Below are positions 8,374 to 14,442 of a stretch of 19,295 nt of DNA, piece by piece. Each line of letters starts with the position of its first letter. Position 1 is the first letter of the stretch. Below the pieces are notes generated by a model. The model had not been told where the DNA came from and did no database searches. It saw only the letters and a program-made list of their open reading frames with translations. Location: contig DIZC01000028.1 in NCBI GenBank assembly GCA_002429315.1, forward strand, positions 1-19,295. The letters are read 5' to 3'. Source of the DNA: Alphaproteobacteria bacterium UBA6038 (lineage in GTDB: Bacteria; Pseudomonadota; Alphaproteobacteria; Micropepsales; Micropepsaceae). The position numbers and the translations under genes are program-made.

Positions 8374-8723
8374 GACGCGACGATCCGCTGAAACTGCTAA
8401 GCGAAGTGCGCGATCTCCAGATCGTCGATCGCGACGGCCGCAATTGCGGCATCTGTGACGATATCGAGCTGGAGGGCGCCCCCGGCGATCCCCTAAAAGT
8501 CGCAGCTCTTCTCGTGGGCCCGGGAGCCTACGCTCATCGCCTGCCGCATTGGGCTTCACGATCGATCGCAAAGCTTGCCGGACATCGCATGACGCGCGTG
8601 CCGTGGAGGGCGATCGACAAGATCAGCGGGCGAATTTATTTGTCCGTCACTGCCGAAGCCCTGGGGCTGCGCAAAACCGAAGACCGGCTGCGGACGATCT
8701 TCAAACGGATTCCGCTGTCATGA
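8370..8723 (+). CDS. PRC-barrel-like protein 1
   Basis: A 117-residue soluble protein. The stretch LKLLSEVRDLQIVDRDGRNCGICDDIELEG (about residues 7-36) resembles the start of a PRC-barrel beta domain. Later segments LKVAALLVGPGAY and VPWRAIDKISGRIYL complete it. A positively charged C-terminal tail follows. PRC barrels act in protein-protein contacts, for example in ribosome maturation and photosynthetic reaction centres. Here the gene is translationally coupled to a transporter (ATGA at both ends), so it may be a cytoplasmic accessory or regulatory subunit. That partner role is inference from position alone. Confidence 0.7.
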   Translation: MRRDDPLKLLSEVRDLQIVDRDGRNCGICDDIELEGAPGDPLKVAALLVGPGAYAHRLPHWASRSIAKLAGHRMTRVPWRAIDKISGRIYLSVTAEALGLRKTEDRLRTIFKRIPLS

Positions 8724-8989
8724 TCCGCGCCAGCGAATTGCAGGGCAAGCGCGTGCGCCGCGAAAACGGCGAGGTGCTCGGCCGGGTGTACGAAATCCGC
8801 CTGCGCCATTCGCGCGTGGCGGCGCTGATCTGCGGCGCCCGGGGTTTCTTCCAGCGCCTTGCCGGCACCGTCTCCGGCCACCGCATTGCTTGGGAACAGG
8901 TGCGCAAGATCACGCCGTCCGAAATCGTCATCGCCGATAGCGCCAGCCGCACGGTGCCGCGGCGCAGGCCGCGCCGAAGAAGGTCTTGA
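8720..8989 (+). CDS. PRC-barrel protein 2
   Basis: An 89-residue protein with a clearer PRC-barrel pattern: ASELQGKRVRRENGEVLGRVYEIRL at the start, then AALICGARGFFQRL and HRIAWEQVRKITPSEIVI. It ends in an extremely arginine-rich tail (PRRRPRRRRS) that could bind nucleic acid or acidic lipid. It overlaps the previous PRC-barrel gene by four bases. It is the last gene of the run that begins at 5849. The pair probably arose as related barrel units serving the Nramp-like transporter, but no direct evidence of contact is in the sequence. Confidence 0.75.
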   Translation: MIRASELQGKRVRRENGEVLGRVYEIRLRHSRVAALICGARGFFQRLAGTVSGHRIAWEQVRKITPSEIVIADSASRTVPRRRPRRRRS

Positions 8990-9013
8990 CGCGGTGCTAT
9001 CATGTGATAGCAT
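8986..9013 (+). promoter_or_regulatory. Promoter for the FitAB-type module, overlapping an operator
   Basis: TTGACG at 8986-8991 and TAGCAT at 9008-9013 are separated by 16 bases and form a plausible sigma-70 promoter. A start about 7 bases later falls on the ATG at 9020, so the transcript may be leaderless. No Shine-Dalgarno sequence precedes that ATG. The -10 box overlaps the palindrome at 8995-9012, as expected for autoregulation. Confidence 0.5.
8995..9012. promoter_or_regulatory. Palindromic operator of the FitAB-type module
   Basis: TGCTATCA and TGATAGCA form a perfect 8-bp inverted repeat around a 2-base centre, 8 bases before the antitoxin ATG. Ribbon-helix-helix antitoxins such as FitA bind such repeats to repress their own operon, so this is the likely binding site. 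Confidence 0.65.
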
Positions 9014-9019
9014 CATGCC

Positions 9020-9259
9020 ATGGCACAGTTGCTGGTCCGCGATATCTCCGATAGAATCGTCACCGAGCTGAAGAAACGGGCGAAGCGCAACGGCCGCAGC
9101 GCCGAAGCCGAGCACCGCGCGATCCTGGAGCAGGCGCTGAAGCCTTCGGCTGCGGATTTCTGGCGAGAAGCCGACAGGCTGCGCAATGAACTGCAGGAGA
9201 GCTGCCGCATGTTTACCGACTCGACAAAGTTCATCCGGCAGGACCGCGATCGCCGGTGA
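9020..9259 (+). CDS. FitA-type ribbon-helix-helix antitoxin
   Basis: A 79-residue protein. The N-terminal 45 residues fit the ribbon-helix-helix DNA-binding fold of FitA/VapB antitoxins: a beta strand AQLLVRDI, then helix DRIVTELKKRAKRNGRSAEAEHR and helix AILEQAL. The C-terminal part (about 46-79) is charged and should wrap around and inhibit the toxin. The stop overlaps the toxin start as GTGA, the usual coupling in such modules. A perfect palindrome and a promoter lie directly upstream. No ribosome site is visible, consistent with a leaderless message. Confidence 0.85.
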   Translation: MAQLLVRDISDRIVTELKKRAKRNGRSAEAEHRAILEQALKPSAADFWREADRLRNELQESCRMFTDSTKFIRQDRDRR

Positions 9260-9666
9260 TCGTCATCGACGCCTCCGTCGCCGTCAAATGGTTCGTTCCG
9301 GAGACCGACAGCACGGCTGCCCGCGCTCTCTACACCGAAGAGTTGTGGGCTCCGGCGATTTGGCTGTCGGAGGTTGCCAACGCGCTTTGGCACCATGTGC
9401 GGGTCGGCGAGTTGTCCGCTGCGCAGGCAAAGATGCTGCTTCCCAGATTTCGACGCGCGCCCATCACGCCCGTTGCTCTCGACGTCCACATCGAGCGCGC
9501 GTTCTCGCTTGCAAACGAGATTCCGCACGCGATCTACGACTGCCTGTATCTTGCACTGGCGATCGAGGAAGGTACGCATCTCATCACGGCGGACGCGCGG
9601 TTTGTGCGCGCCGTCCGCCGGCACCGCAAATGGACGAAGCACGTCCGGCTGCTGGGCGAGAACTGA
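9256..9666 (+). CDS. PIN-domain toxin (FitB/VapC type)
   Basis: A 136-residue PIN-domain ribonuclease, the toxin partner of the antitoxin just upstream. The four acidic residues that hold the metal ions can be placed: Asp5 (VIDASVAVKWF), Glu39 (LSEVANAL), Asp95 (IYDCLYLALA) and Asp113 (ITADARF). All being present suggests an active toxin. Translation starts at GTG 9256, overlapping the antitoxin stop. The gene ends 3 bases before the convergent co-chaperone gene, with no terminator hairpin between them, so read-through in both directions is likely. The cellular RNA target cannot be told. Confidence 0.9.
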   Translation: MIVIDASVAVKWFVPETDSTAARALYTEELWAPAIWLSEVANALWHHVRVGELSAAQAKMLLPRFRRAPITPVALDVHIERAFSLANEIPHAIYDCLYLALAIEEGTHLITADARFVRAVRRHRKWTKHVRLLGEN

Positions 9667-9669
9667 GGC

Positions 9670-10623
9670 TCAGCGCAGTTTGGCGCGCGGGTCGTAAGTG
9701 GCGGACCAGGTCTCGGTGAATTTGCGCAGTTCGGGGTCGGGGCGGTCGGGCAGGGTGACAACCAGCTTCACATAGAGATCGCCGGCCGCTTCGCTTCCGT
9801 GCGCCGGAATGCCCTTGCCCTTGAGCCGTAGCACAGCGCCGGAATTCGCGTTCGCCGGAACGCTGAGCGTGACCTGCCCGCTCAGCGTCGGCACGGTCAC
9901 CTTGCCGCCCAGCACCGCTTCCTGGAGCGTCACTGGCAAATCCATCCGCAGATCGTTGCCGTCGCGGGTGTAGTAGGGATGCGGCGCCACCGAGACGTTC
10001 AGCAGTACATCGCCGCGCGGGCCGCCGTTGCGTCCTTCGGCGCCCTGGCCCTTGAGCCGGATCTGCTGTCCATCGCGCAAGCCCACGGGAATGCGGACAT
10101 CCACTTCGCGGCCGTCCGGCATGTACACCCGGCGGGTGCCGCCCTTGGCCGCTTCCTCGAAGCTGACGGTGATGGAAATCTCATAGCTCTCGCCGGCGCG
10201 CGCGCGGCGTCCACCGCCGCCACCGCGCCTGCCGCCGCCCATCCCGCCGAACAGGTCGGCGAAAATGTCCTCGGCGCGGAAGCCTTCTGCCGTGTCGCCG
10301 TCCTGCGAAGTCCAGGTATGTTCGAAACCGCCGGGACCGCCGCGGCCGCCGCCGAACGGACCGCCGCCGAAGCCGCCGCCGCGCGGATCGAAGCCGCGCG
10401 GGTTGCCGTTCGCGTCGATCTCGCCGCGGTCGAACTTGGCGCGCTTCTCCTTGTCGCCCAGAATGTCGTAGGCGCCGCTGATCTCCTGGAACTTCTTCTG
10501 CGCGCCCGCATCCCCCCCCTTGGTGTCGGGATGATGCTTCTTGGCGAGCGAGCGGAACGCCTTCTTGATGTCGGCCTCGCTCGCGGTCTTCGCCACGCCC
10601 AGGATGTCGTAAGGATCGCGCAT
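9670..10623 (-). CDS. DnaJ-type co-chaperone without zinc finger (CbpA/DjlA-like class B J-protein)
   Basis: A 317-residue co-chaperone that should stimulate DnaK. The J-domain covers about residues 3-68 with His31-Pro32-Asp33 in the loop. A glycine-rich region follows (about 78-150, with long Gly/Phe and Gly/Arg runs). Two C-terminal substrate-binding domains come next (from about 155, RAGESYEISITVSFEEAAKGG, and LPVTLQEAVLGGKVTVPTL). There are no CxxCxGxG repeats, so it is the CbpA type and not DnaJ itself. GGAG lies 6 bases before the ATG at 10623. It is 64 bases downstream of the Sel1-repeat gene on the same strand. I recall J-proteins of this type near fabI and pdxH in rhizobial genomes, which would suit an ancestral order interrupted here. 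Confidence 0.93.
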   Translation of the reverse strand: MRDPYDILGVAKTASEADIKKAFRSLAKKHHPDTKGGDAGAQKKFQEISGAYDILGDKEKRAKFDRGEIDANGNPRGFDPRGGGFGGGPFGGGRGGPGGFEHTWTSQDGDTAEGFRAEDIFADLFGGMGGGRRGGGGGRRARAGESYEISITVSFEEAAKGGTRRVYMPDGREVDVRIPVGLRDGQQIRLKGQGAEGRNGGPRGDVLLNVSVAPHPYYTRDGNDLRMDLPVTLQEAVLGGKVTVPTLSGQVTLSVPANANSGAVLRLKGKGIPAHGSEAAGDLYVKLVVTLPDRPDPELRKFTETWSATYDPRAKLR

Positions 10624-10687
10624 GGGTTCTCCGGCCGCGTGTCTTGAGTCGCGGCCCGTTTACAATATGGGAATTCGTCAAGTCCCG

Positions 10688-11296
10688 TTAAGGCCTCGGC
10701 GGCGAGACGGCGCCGGACTTCAGCAGGTTCAGCCGCGTGGCGGCCTGCGGCACGCCGCGCGCGGCCGCCTCGCCGTAGAGCTGTTCGGCCTTGGCGACGT
10801 CGCGCGGCACGATCTGTCCGCGCTCGTAGATCTCGGCCAGGCGGAAGGCCGCGATCGGATGATGCGCCTTCGCTGCGGCCTGCAGCCACGGCAGCGCGGC
10901 TTGCGGATCGGGCGGCCCCGCTTCGCCATAGAGCAGCATCTCGGCGAGGTCGGCTTGCGCCGTGGGCAGCCCGTCATCGGCCGCCTGGCGGAGGTACTCC
11001 AGCGCGCCTCGCGGATCGCGCGGCGTGCCCTGGCCGCGGCGCTTCATCAGCGCCACGTTGCGCATGGCCGCCACGTCGTCGTGATCGGCGAGATAGAGGA
11101 ACGTCTGATAGGCCCGCGCATAATCGCGGGCGTCGTATTCCCCCGCGGCCTGGTTGAACGTCGCCTGATCGCCGGGCACCGGCGGCGCGCCATCCGGCAG
11201 CGGCGCGTTGCCGAGAAGCGGGGTCGATTGCTCCTGCGCCCGCGCCGGGATCGAGGCGCACACCATCGCGAGAATGAGACCGATCAGGCGTATCAT
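10688..11296 (-). CDS. Sel1-repeat (TPR-like) exported protein
   Basis: A 202-residue protein with a signal peptide (MIRLIGLILAMVCASIPARA, cleavage before QEQS). At least three Sel1-type helical repeats follow, with the recurring pattern of alanines and glycines (AMRNVALMKRRGQGTPRDPRG; AQADLAEMLLYGEAGPPDP; AAFRLAEIYERGQIVPRDVA). Such proteins act as periplasmic scaffolds for protein contacts. ATG 11296 starts directly at the signal peptide. A GTG at 11311 overlaps the stop of the DUF2283 gene as GTGA and would add five residues, so it is a real alternative. Either way the gene appears translationally coupled to the DUF2283 gene. Confidence 0.85.
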   Translation of the reverse strand: MIRLIGLILAMVCASIPARAQEQSTPLLGNAPLPDGAPPVPGDQATFNQAAGEYDARDYARAYQTFLYLADHDDVAAMRNVALMKRRGQGTPRDPRGALEYLRQAADDGLPTAQADLAEMLLYGEAGPPDPQAALPWLQAAAKAHHPIAAFRLAEIYERGQIVPRDVAKAEQLYGEAAARGVPQAATRLNLLKSGAVSPPRP

Positions 11297-11307
11297 GCAG
11301 CGAACGA

Positions 11308-11517
11308 TCACTCCGCAGCCGCTTGTTCCTGCTGCAGGATAAGCCGCGCGATGAATTCCTTCTTGGAGGATGCATGCTGAATGTCGTACCCGACCGGCTG
11401 CCCGTCCGAGCCGATATCCAGCATGACGTCTTCCTCAACCTCTGACGTTCGCACCGCCGGCAGAGGTCGCAATTCGATATACAAGCTGTCGGTCGACGGA
11501 TCGTGAGTGATTTTCAT
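11308..11517 (-). CDS. DUF2283 protein
   Basis: A 69-residue protein that begins MKITHDPSTDSLYIEL, the hallmark of the DUF2283 family, and continues with EVEEDVMLDIGSDGQPVGYDI. Family members are small and often encoded beside toxin-antitoxin or defence genes; the function is unknown. ATG 11517 matches the family start; the in-frame GTG at 11541 adds eight residues not seen in the family. The stop overlaps the possible GTG start of the Sel1-repeat gene. Confidence 0.85.
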   Translation of the reverse strand: MKITHDPSTDSLYIELRPLPAVRTSEVEEDVMLDIGSDGQPVGYDIQHASSKKEFIARLILQQEQAAAE

Positions 11518-11570
11518 GCGCCAATGTAGCACGGTGCGCACCCGATTCCACCGGGTCGCGAAATCAGGTT

Positions 11571-11712
11571 CACCTCCCCCAACGCGGGGAGGTCGGAATT
11601 CGTGAGCGCAGCGAGCGAATTCCGGGTGGGGGGCTCATAATCAGAATCCCCCCACCCGGAGCACTTCTTCGCTACGCTCGAAATGCTCCGACCTCCCCGC
11701 GTTGGGGGAGGT
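11571..11712. repeat. Large inverted pair of GC-rich palindromic repeat elements
   Basis: Two copies of one repeat family lie tail to tail: 11571-11633 on the plus strand and about 11647-11712 on the minus strand. The outer 27 bases and the inner CCGGGTGGGGGG are the same in both. Each copy contains two hairpins. The inner hairpin has a different sequence in each copy but remains paired. There is no poly-T tract, so it is not a standard terminator. The pair fills most of the gap between the divergent DUF2283 and pdxH genes. Confidence 0.8.
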
Positions 11713-11722
11713 GAAGTAGAGG

Positions 11723-11749
11723 TTCTCCGCGGCCTCCGCGTTCTCCGCG
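11723..11749 (+). repeat. Three 9-base tandem units before pdxH
   Basis: TTCTCCGCG, GCCTCCGCG and TTCTCCGCG stand head to tail. The block starts 11 bases after the inverted repeat pair and ends 47 bases before the pdxH start. It resembles short CTCCGCG-rich repeats scattered in many proteobacterial genomes. No role is evident. Confidence 0.5.
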
Positions 11750-11796
11750 TGCAAACAACTGCTGATTTGTCGCGCCGGAGTTGCTAGAGGAACTGC

Positions 11797-12423
11797 ATGA
11801 GTGAGATTGGCGGGCCCATCGACGATGGCGGCATCGGCGTGCGCGAGGATCCGTTCGCGCTGTTCGATGCCTGGATGGCGGAAGCCAAGGAGAAGGAGCC
11901 GAACGAGCCCAACGCCATGGCGGTGGCGAGCGTGGACCCGCAAGGGCGCCCCAACGTCCGCATGGTGCTGCTGAAGGAGGCGAACGCCGGTGGCTTCGTG
12001 TTCTTCACCAATTACGAAAGCGCCAAGGGCACGGAGTATCTTGCCCATCCCCATGCCGCGCTGTGCTTCCACTGGAAGAGCACCGCCAAGCAGGTGCGCG
12101 TGCGCGGGCCCATCGCCAAGGTGAGCGAGGAAGAATCCGACGCCTACTTCGCCACCCGCGCCAAGGACAGCCAGATCGGCGCCTGGGCGAGCCCGCAATC
12201 CCGCCCGATGGAAGGCCGCTTCGCCTTCGAGAAGCAGGTGGCGAAATACGCCGCAAAATACGCGCTCGCCAAAGTGCCGCGTCCGCCCTACTGGGGCGGC
12301 TTCCGCGTCACGCCGCTCGAGATCGAGTTCTGGCGCAACCGCCCGTTCCGGCTGCACGACCGGCTGGTCTACCGGCGCGACACGCCGGCATCGCCCTGGC
12401 GCACCGAGCGCCTGTTCCCGTGA
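11797..12423 (+). CDS. pdxH: Pyridoxamine/pyridoxine 5'-phosphate oxidase
   Basis: This FMN enzyme oxidises pyridoxine or pyridoxamine 5'-phosphate to pyridoxal 5'-phosphate, the last step of vitamin B6 synthesis and salvage. The 208-residue length is normal. Recognisable parts are DPFALFDAWMAEA (18-30), the FMN-binding GRPNVRMVLLKEA (about 50-62), FFTNYESAKGTEYL, the ASPQSRPMEGR loop and the PPYWGGFRVTPLEIEFW block. The C-terminal signature ends RTERLFP. AGAGG about 6 bases before ATG 11797 serves as ribosome site. It overlaps the transporter gene downstream by four bases (GTGA), so the two are co-translated. Confidence 0.97.
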   Translation: MSEIGGPIDDGGIGVREDPFALFDAWMAEAKEKEPNEPNAMAVASVDPQGRPNVRMVLLKEANAGGFVFFTNYESAKGTEYLAHPHAALCFHWKSTAKQVRVRGPIAKVSEEESDAYFATRAKDSQIGAWASPQSRPMEGRFAFEKQVAKYAAKYALAKVPRPPYWGGFRVTPLEIEFWRNRPFRLHDRLVYRRDTPASPWRTERLFP

Positions 12424-13349
12424 CCGACGCGACCGCTCCGCGCGCGGATGCCGCCGCCGCCAACGGCACCCTCATGCGCCGCACCGCGTGGGCCGCGGTT
12501 GCCGTCGCCGCCATCCTCATCGTGCTGAAAACCATCGCCTACATCGTCACCGATTCCATCGCCATGATGGCCTCGCTCGCCGATTCCGCGCTCGACATCT
12601 TCGCCTCCTCGATCAACGTCATCGCCATCCGCTCCGCGCTCACTCCCGCCGATGCCGAGCACCGGTTCGGTCACGGCAAGGCCGAGCCGCTGGCCGGGCT
12701 GGTGCAGGCCGCCTTTCTCTTCGGGTCGGTCGCGTTCCTCGTCATCGAATCCGCGAGCCGCCTGATCGCGCCGCACAAGATCGAGCAGGGCGCCGTCGCG
12801 CTGGCCGTGATGGCGGTTTCCATCGGGCTCACCGTCGCGCTGGTCGCCTTCCAGCAATTCACCGTCCGGCGCACCAAATCCCTCGCCATCGGGGCCGACC
12901 GCATGCACTACGCCGGCGACCTGCTCACCAACATCGGCGTGGTCGTTGGCGTGGTGCTGTCCACGCAGTTCGGGTTTCTCGAAGCCGACCCGATCATCGG
13001 CATCGTGGTGGCGGCGGTGCTGGCGTTCAGCGCGTGGCACGTGTTCGTGCAGAGCTACAACCAGTTGATGGACCGCGAGCTGCCGGACGCCGACCGCGCG
13101 AAGATCAAAACCATCGTCATGCGCCATCCCGAGGTGCGCAACCTGCACGATCTGCGCACGCGCGCCGCCGGCGTCCACACCTTCATCCAGTTCCACATCG
13201 AGCTCGATCCCACCATCAGCATCACCCGGGCGCACGAGATCAGCGATGCGGTGGAGCACGAGGTGTGCACCGAATTCCCCAATTCGGAAGTGATCATCCA
13301 CCAGGACCCCGCCGGCCTGGAAAAACCCCCGGCCCTGGCGCGAAGCTAG
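12420..13349 (+). CDS. fieF: FieF-like cation diffusion facilitator (metal efflux)
   Basis: A 309-residue inner-membrane protein that exports divalent metals such as Zn2+ or Fe2+ in exchange for protons. Six helices are expected. The transport-site residues are present: Asp55 and Asp59 in helix 2 (SLADSALDIFAS) and His163 and Asp167 in helix 5 (RMHYAGDLLTN). The HRFGHGKAEPLAGLVQ loop between helices 2 and 3 is the FieF signature. The last 90 residues form the cytoplasmic domain with His-rich positions (RNLHDLRTRAAGVHTFIQFHIELDP). Translation starts at GTG 12420, overlapping the pdxH stop. The first 20 residues are Ala/Thr-rich, and ATG 12474 is the only later alternative. Which metal it exports cannot be decided here. 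Confidence 0.92.
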   Translation: MTDATAPRADAAAANGTLMRRTAWAAVAVAAILIVLKTIAYIVTDSIAMMASLADSALDIFASSINVIAIRSALTPADAEHRFGHGKAEPLAGLVQAAFLFGSVAFLVIESASRLIAPHKIEQGAVALAVMAVSIGLTVALVAFQQFTVRRTKSLAIGADRMHYAGDLLTNIGVVVGVVLSTQFGFLEADPIIGIVVAAVLAFSAWHVFVQSYNQLMDRELPDADRAKIKTIVMRHPEVRNLHDLRTRAAGVHTFIQFHIELDPTISITRAHEISDAVEHEVCTEFPNSEVIIHQDPAGLEKPPALARS

Positions 13350-13350
13350 A

Positions 13351-13488
13351 TCCCCCTTCCGCCTCGCTACGCTCGCCACCTCCCCCGCAAGCGGGGGAGG
13401 ATATATCTGAGCCTCGCGCCTCCTATCCTCCCCCGTTTACGGGGGAGGTGGCTCGCGTGAGCGTAGCGAACGCGAGACGGTAGGGGGA
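13351..13488. repeat. Head-to-head pair of palindromic repeat elements
   Basis: One element reads on the minus strand (13351-13400) and a related one on the plus strand (13427-13488). Each has a strong GC hairpin: 13379-13400, and 13427-13448 with ten paired bases around TT. Each has a second hairpin containing GAGCGTAGCGA and a purine-rich GGGGGA end. They occupy the space between the fieF-like gene and the dehydrogenase gene and leave only 20 bases before its start codon. They are of the same general type as the pair at 11571-11712. Confidence 0.8.
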
Positions 13489-13508
13489 AAACTGTCTAGA
13501 GTGCGTGC

Positions 13509-14369
13509 ATGGCCGAGGCCCGCACCGCGCAGCACATCGACGAAGAGCACCGCACGCTGATCCTCACCGGCGCCAGCCGCGGCATCGGGCACGCGACCGT
13601 GAAGCGCTTTTCCAGCGCCGGCTGGCGCGTCATCACCTGCTCGCGCCACGCCTTTCCGGAGAACTGCCCGTGGGCCGCGGGGCCGGAGGATCACATCCAG
13701 GTCGATCTCGCCGACGCGCACGACACCGCGCGCGCCATCGCCGACATGCGCGAGCGCCTGACCGACGGCAAGCTCCACGCCCTCGTCAACAACGCTGCGA
13801 TTTCACCGAAGGGGAGGGCGGGCCAGGTCGCGCTTTCCTCCCCCGTTTACGGGGGAGGTGCCGAGCAAGGCGAAGCACGCGCGAGCGCGTTCGCCAAGAT
13901 GACCACCGAGGCGGAGGGGGCGCGCCTCAACACCCTCACCACCGCGCACGACCTCTGGCGCCACGTGTTCGAGGTGAACTTCTTCTCCACCATCTGGCTG
14001 GCGCAGGGGCTGGTGGCGGAGCTGGCCGCGGGGCGCGGCGCCATCGTCAACGTGACGAGCATCGCCGGCTCCCGCGTGCATCCCTTCGCCGGCAGCGCCT
14101 ACGCCACCAGCAAGGCCGCGCTCGCCGCGCTCACCCGCGAGATGGCGGCGGACATGGGGCCACTCGGCATCCGCGTCAACGCGATCGCGCCGGGGGAGAT
14201 CGACACCGCCATCCTGTCGCCGGGCACCGACAAGATCGTCGAGACCATACCCTTGCGCCGCCTGGGCGCGCCGGAAGAAGTCGCCAAGGCGATCTATTAT
14301 CTGTGTACGGAGCAAAGCTCCTACGTCACCGGAGCCGAACTCCATATCAACGGCGGCCAACATGTTTAG
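13509..14369 (+). CDS. Short-chain dehydrogenase/reductase carrying an in-frame repeat insertion
   Basis: A 286-residue classical SDR enzyme. Nucleotide-binding TGASRGIG is at 20-27, NNA begins at 94, and the catalytic Ser184, Tyr198 and Lys202 (YATSK) are present. The C-terminal ITGAE-like stretch ends in INGGQHV. The substrate is unknown. Between Asn94 of NNA and Asn157 of the VNFF motif there are 63 residues, whereas about 25-30 is usual. The extra stretch (about 101-138) is encoded by a palindromic repeat element whose 22-base hairpin at 13837-13858 is identical to the one at 13427-13448. The frame is kept and the reading continues normally on both sides, so the enzyme may still fold with a surface loop. 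The ATG at 13509 has only a weak ribosome site. Confidence 0.88.
   Translation: MAEARTAQHIDEEHRTLILTGASRGIGHATVKRFSSAGWRVITCSRHAFPENCPWAAGPEDHIQVDLADAHDTARAIADMRERLTDGKLHALVNNAAISPKGRAGQVALSSPVYGGGAEQGEARASAFAKMTTEAEGARLNTLTTAHDLWRHVFEVNFFSTIWLAQGLVAELAAGRGAIVNVTSIAGSRVHPFAGSAYATSKAALAALTREMAADMGPLGIRVNAIAPGEIDTAILSPGTDKIVETIPLRRLGAPEEVAKAIYYLCTEQSSYVTGAELHINGGQHV
13837..13858 (+). repeat. Palindromic hairpin inside the dehydrogenase gene
   Basis: A 22-base perfect hairpin (ten-base stem, TT loop) identical in sequence to the intergenic copy at 13427-13448. The matching block extends one base upstream and two downstream. Within the gene it encodes SSPVYGGG (residues 110-117). The flanking bases to about 13900 look like a worn second hairpin of the same element. 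Confidence 0.85.
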
Positions 14370-14442
14370 GATGCCGAACTGCTTGCCGCGAAGCTCCCGC
14401 AGCCAAGCGGGACGCATCAGCGGCCAATTGCACGTAGACTAA

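Noticed and set aside
10640..10680. Possible heat-shock (sigma-32) promoter before the J-protein gene
   Set aside because: CTTGAC and CCCATATT occur on the minus strand but only five bases apart, far too close for the sigma-32 spacing.
11571..11712. Inverted repeats read as transcription terminators
   Set aside because: There is no T-run, elements occur in both orientations, and one copy lies inside a coding region. A repeat family explains them better.
12488..13483. Plus-strand open frame of 331 codons over the fieF-like gene
   Set aside because: A shadow frame with Arg/His/Pro-rich composition. The fieF-like frame carries all metal-site residues.
13505..14437. Plus-strand open frame of 310 codons over the dehydrogenase gene
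   Set aside because: A shadow frame; the SDR motifs are in the frame starting at 13509.
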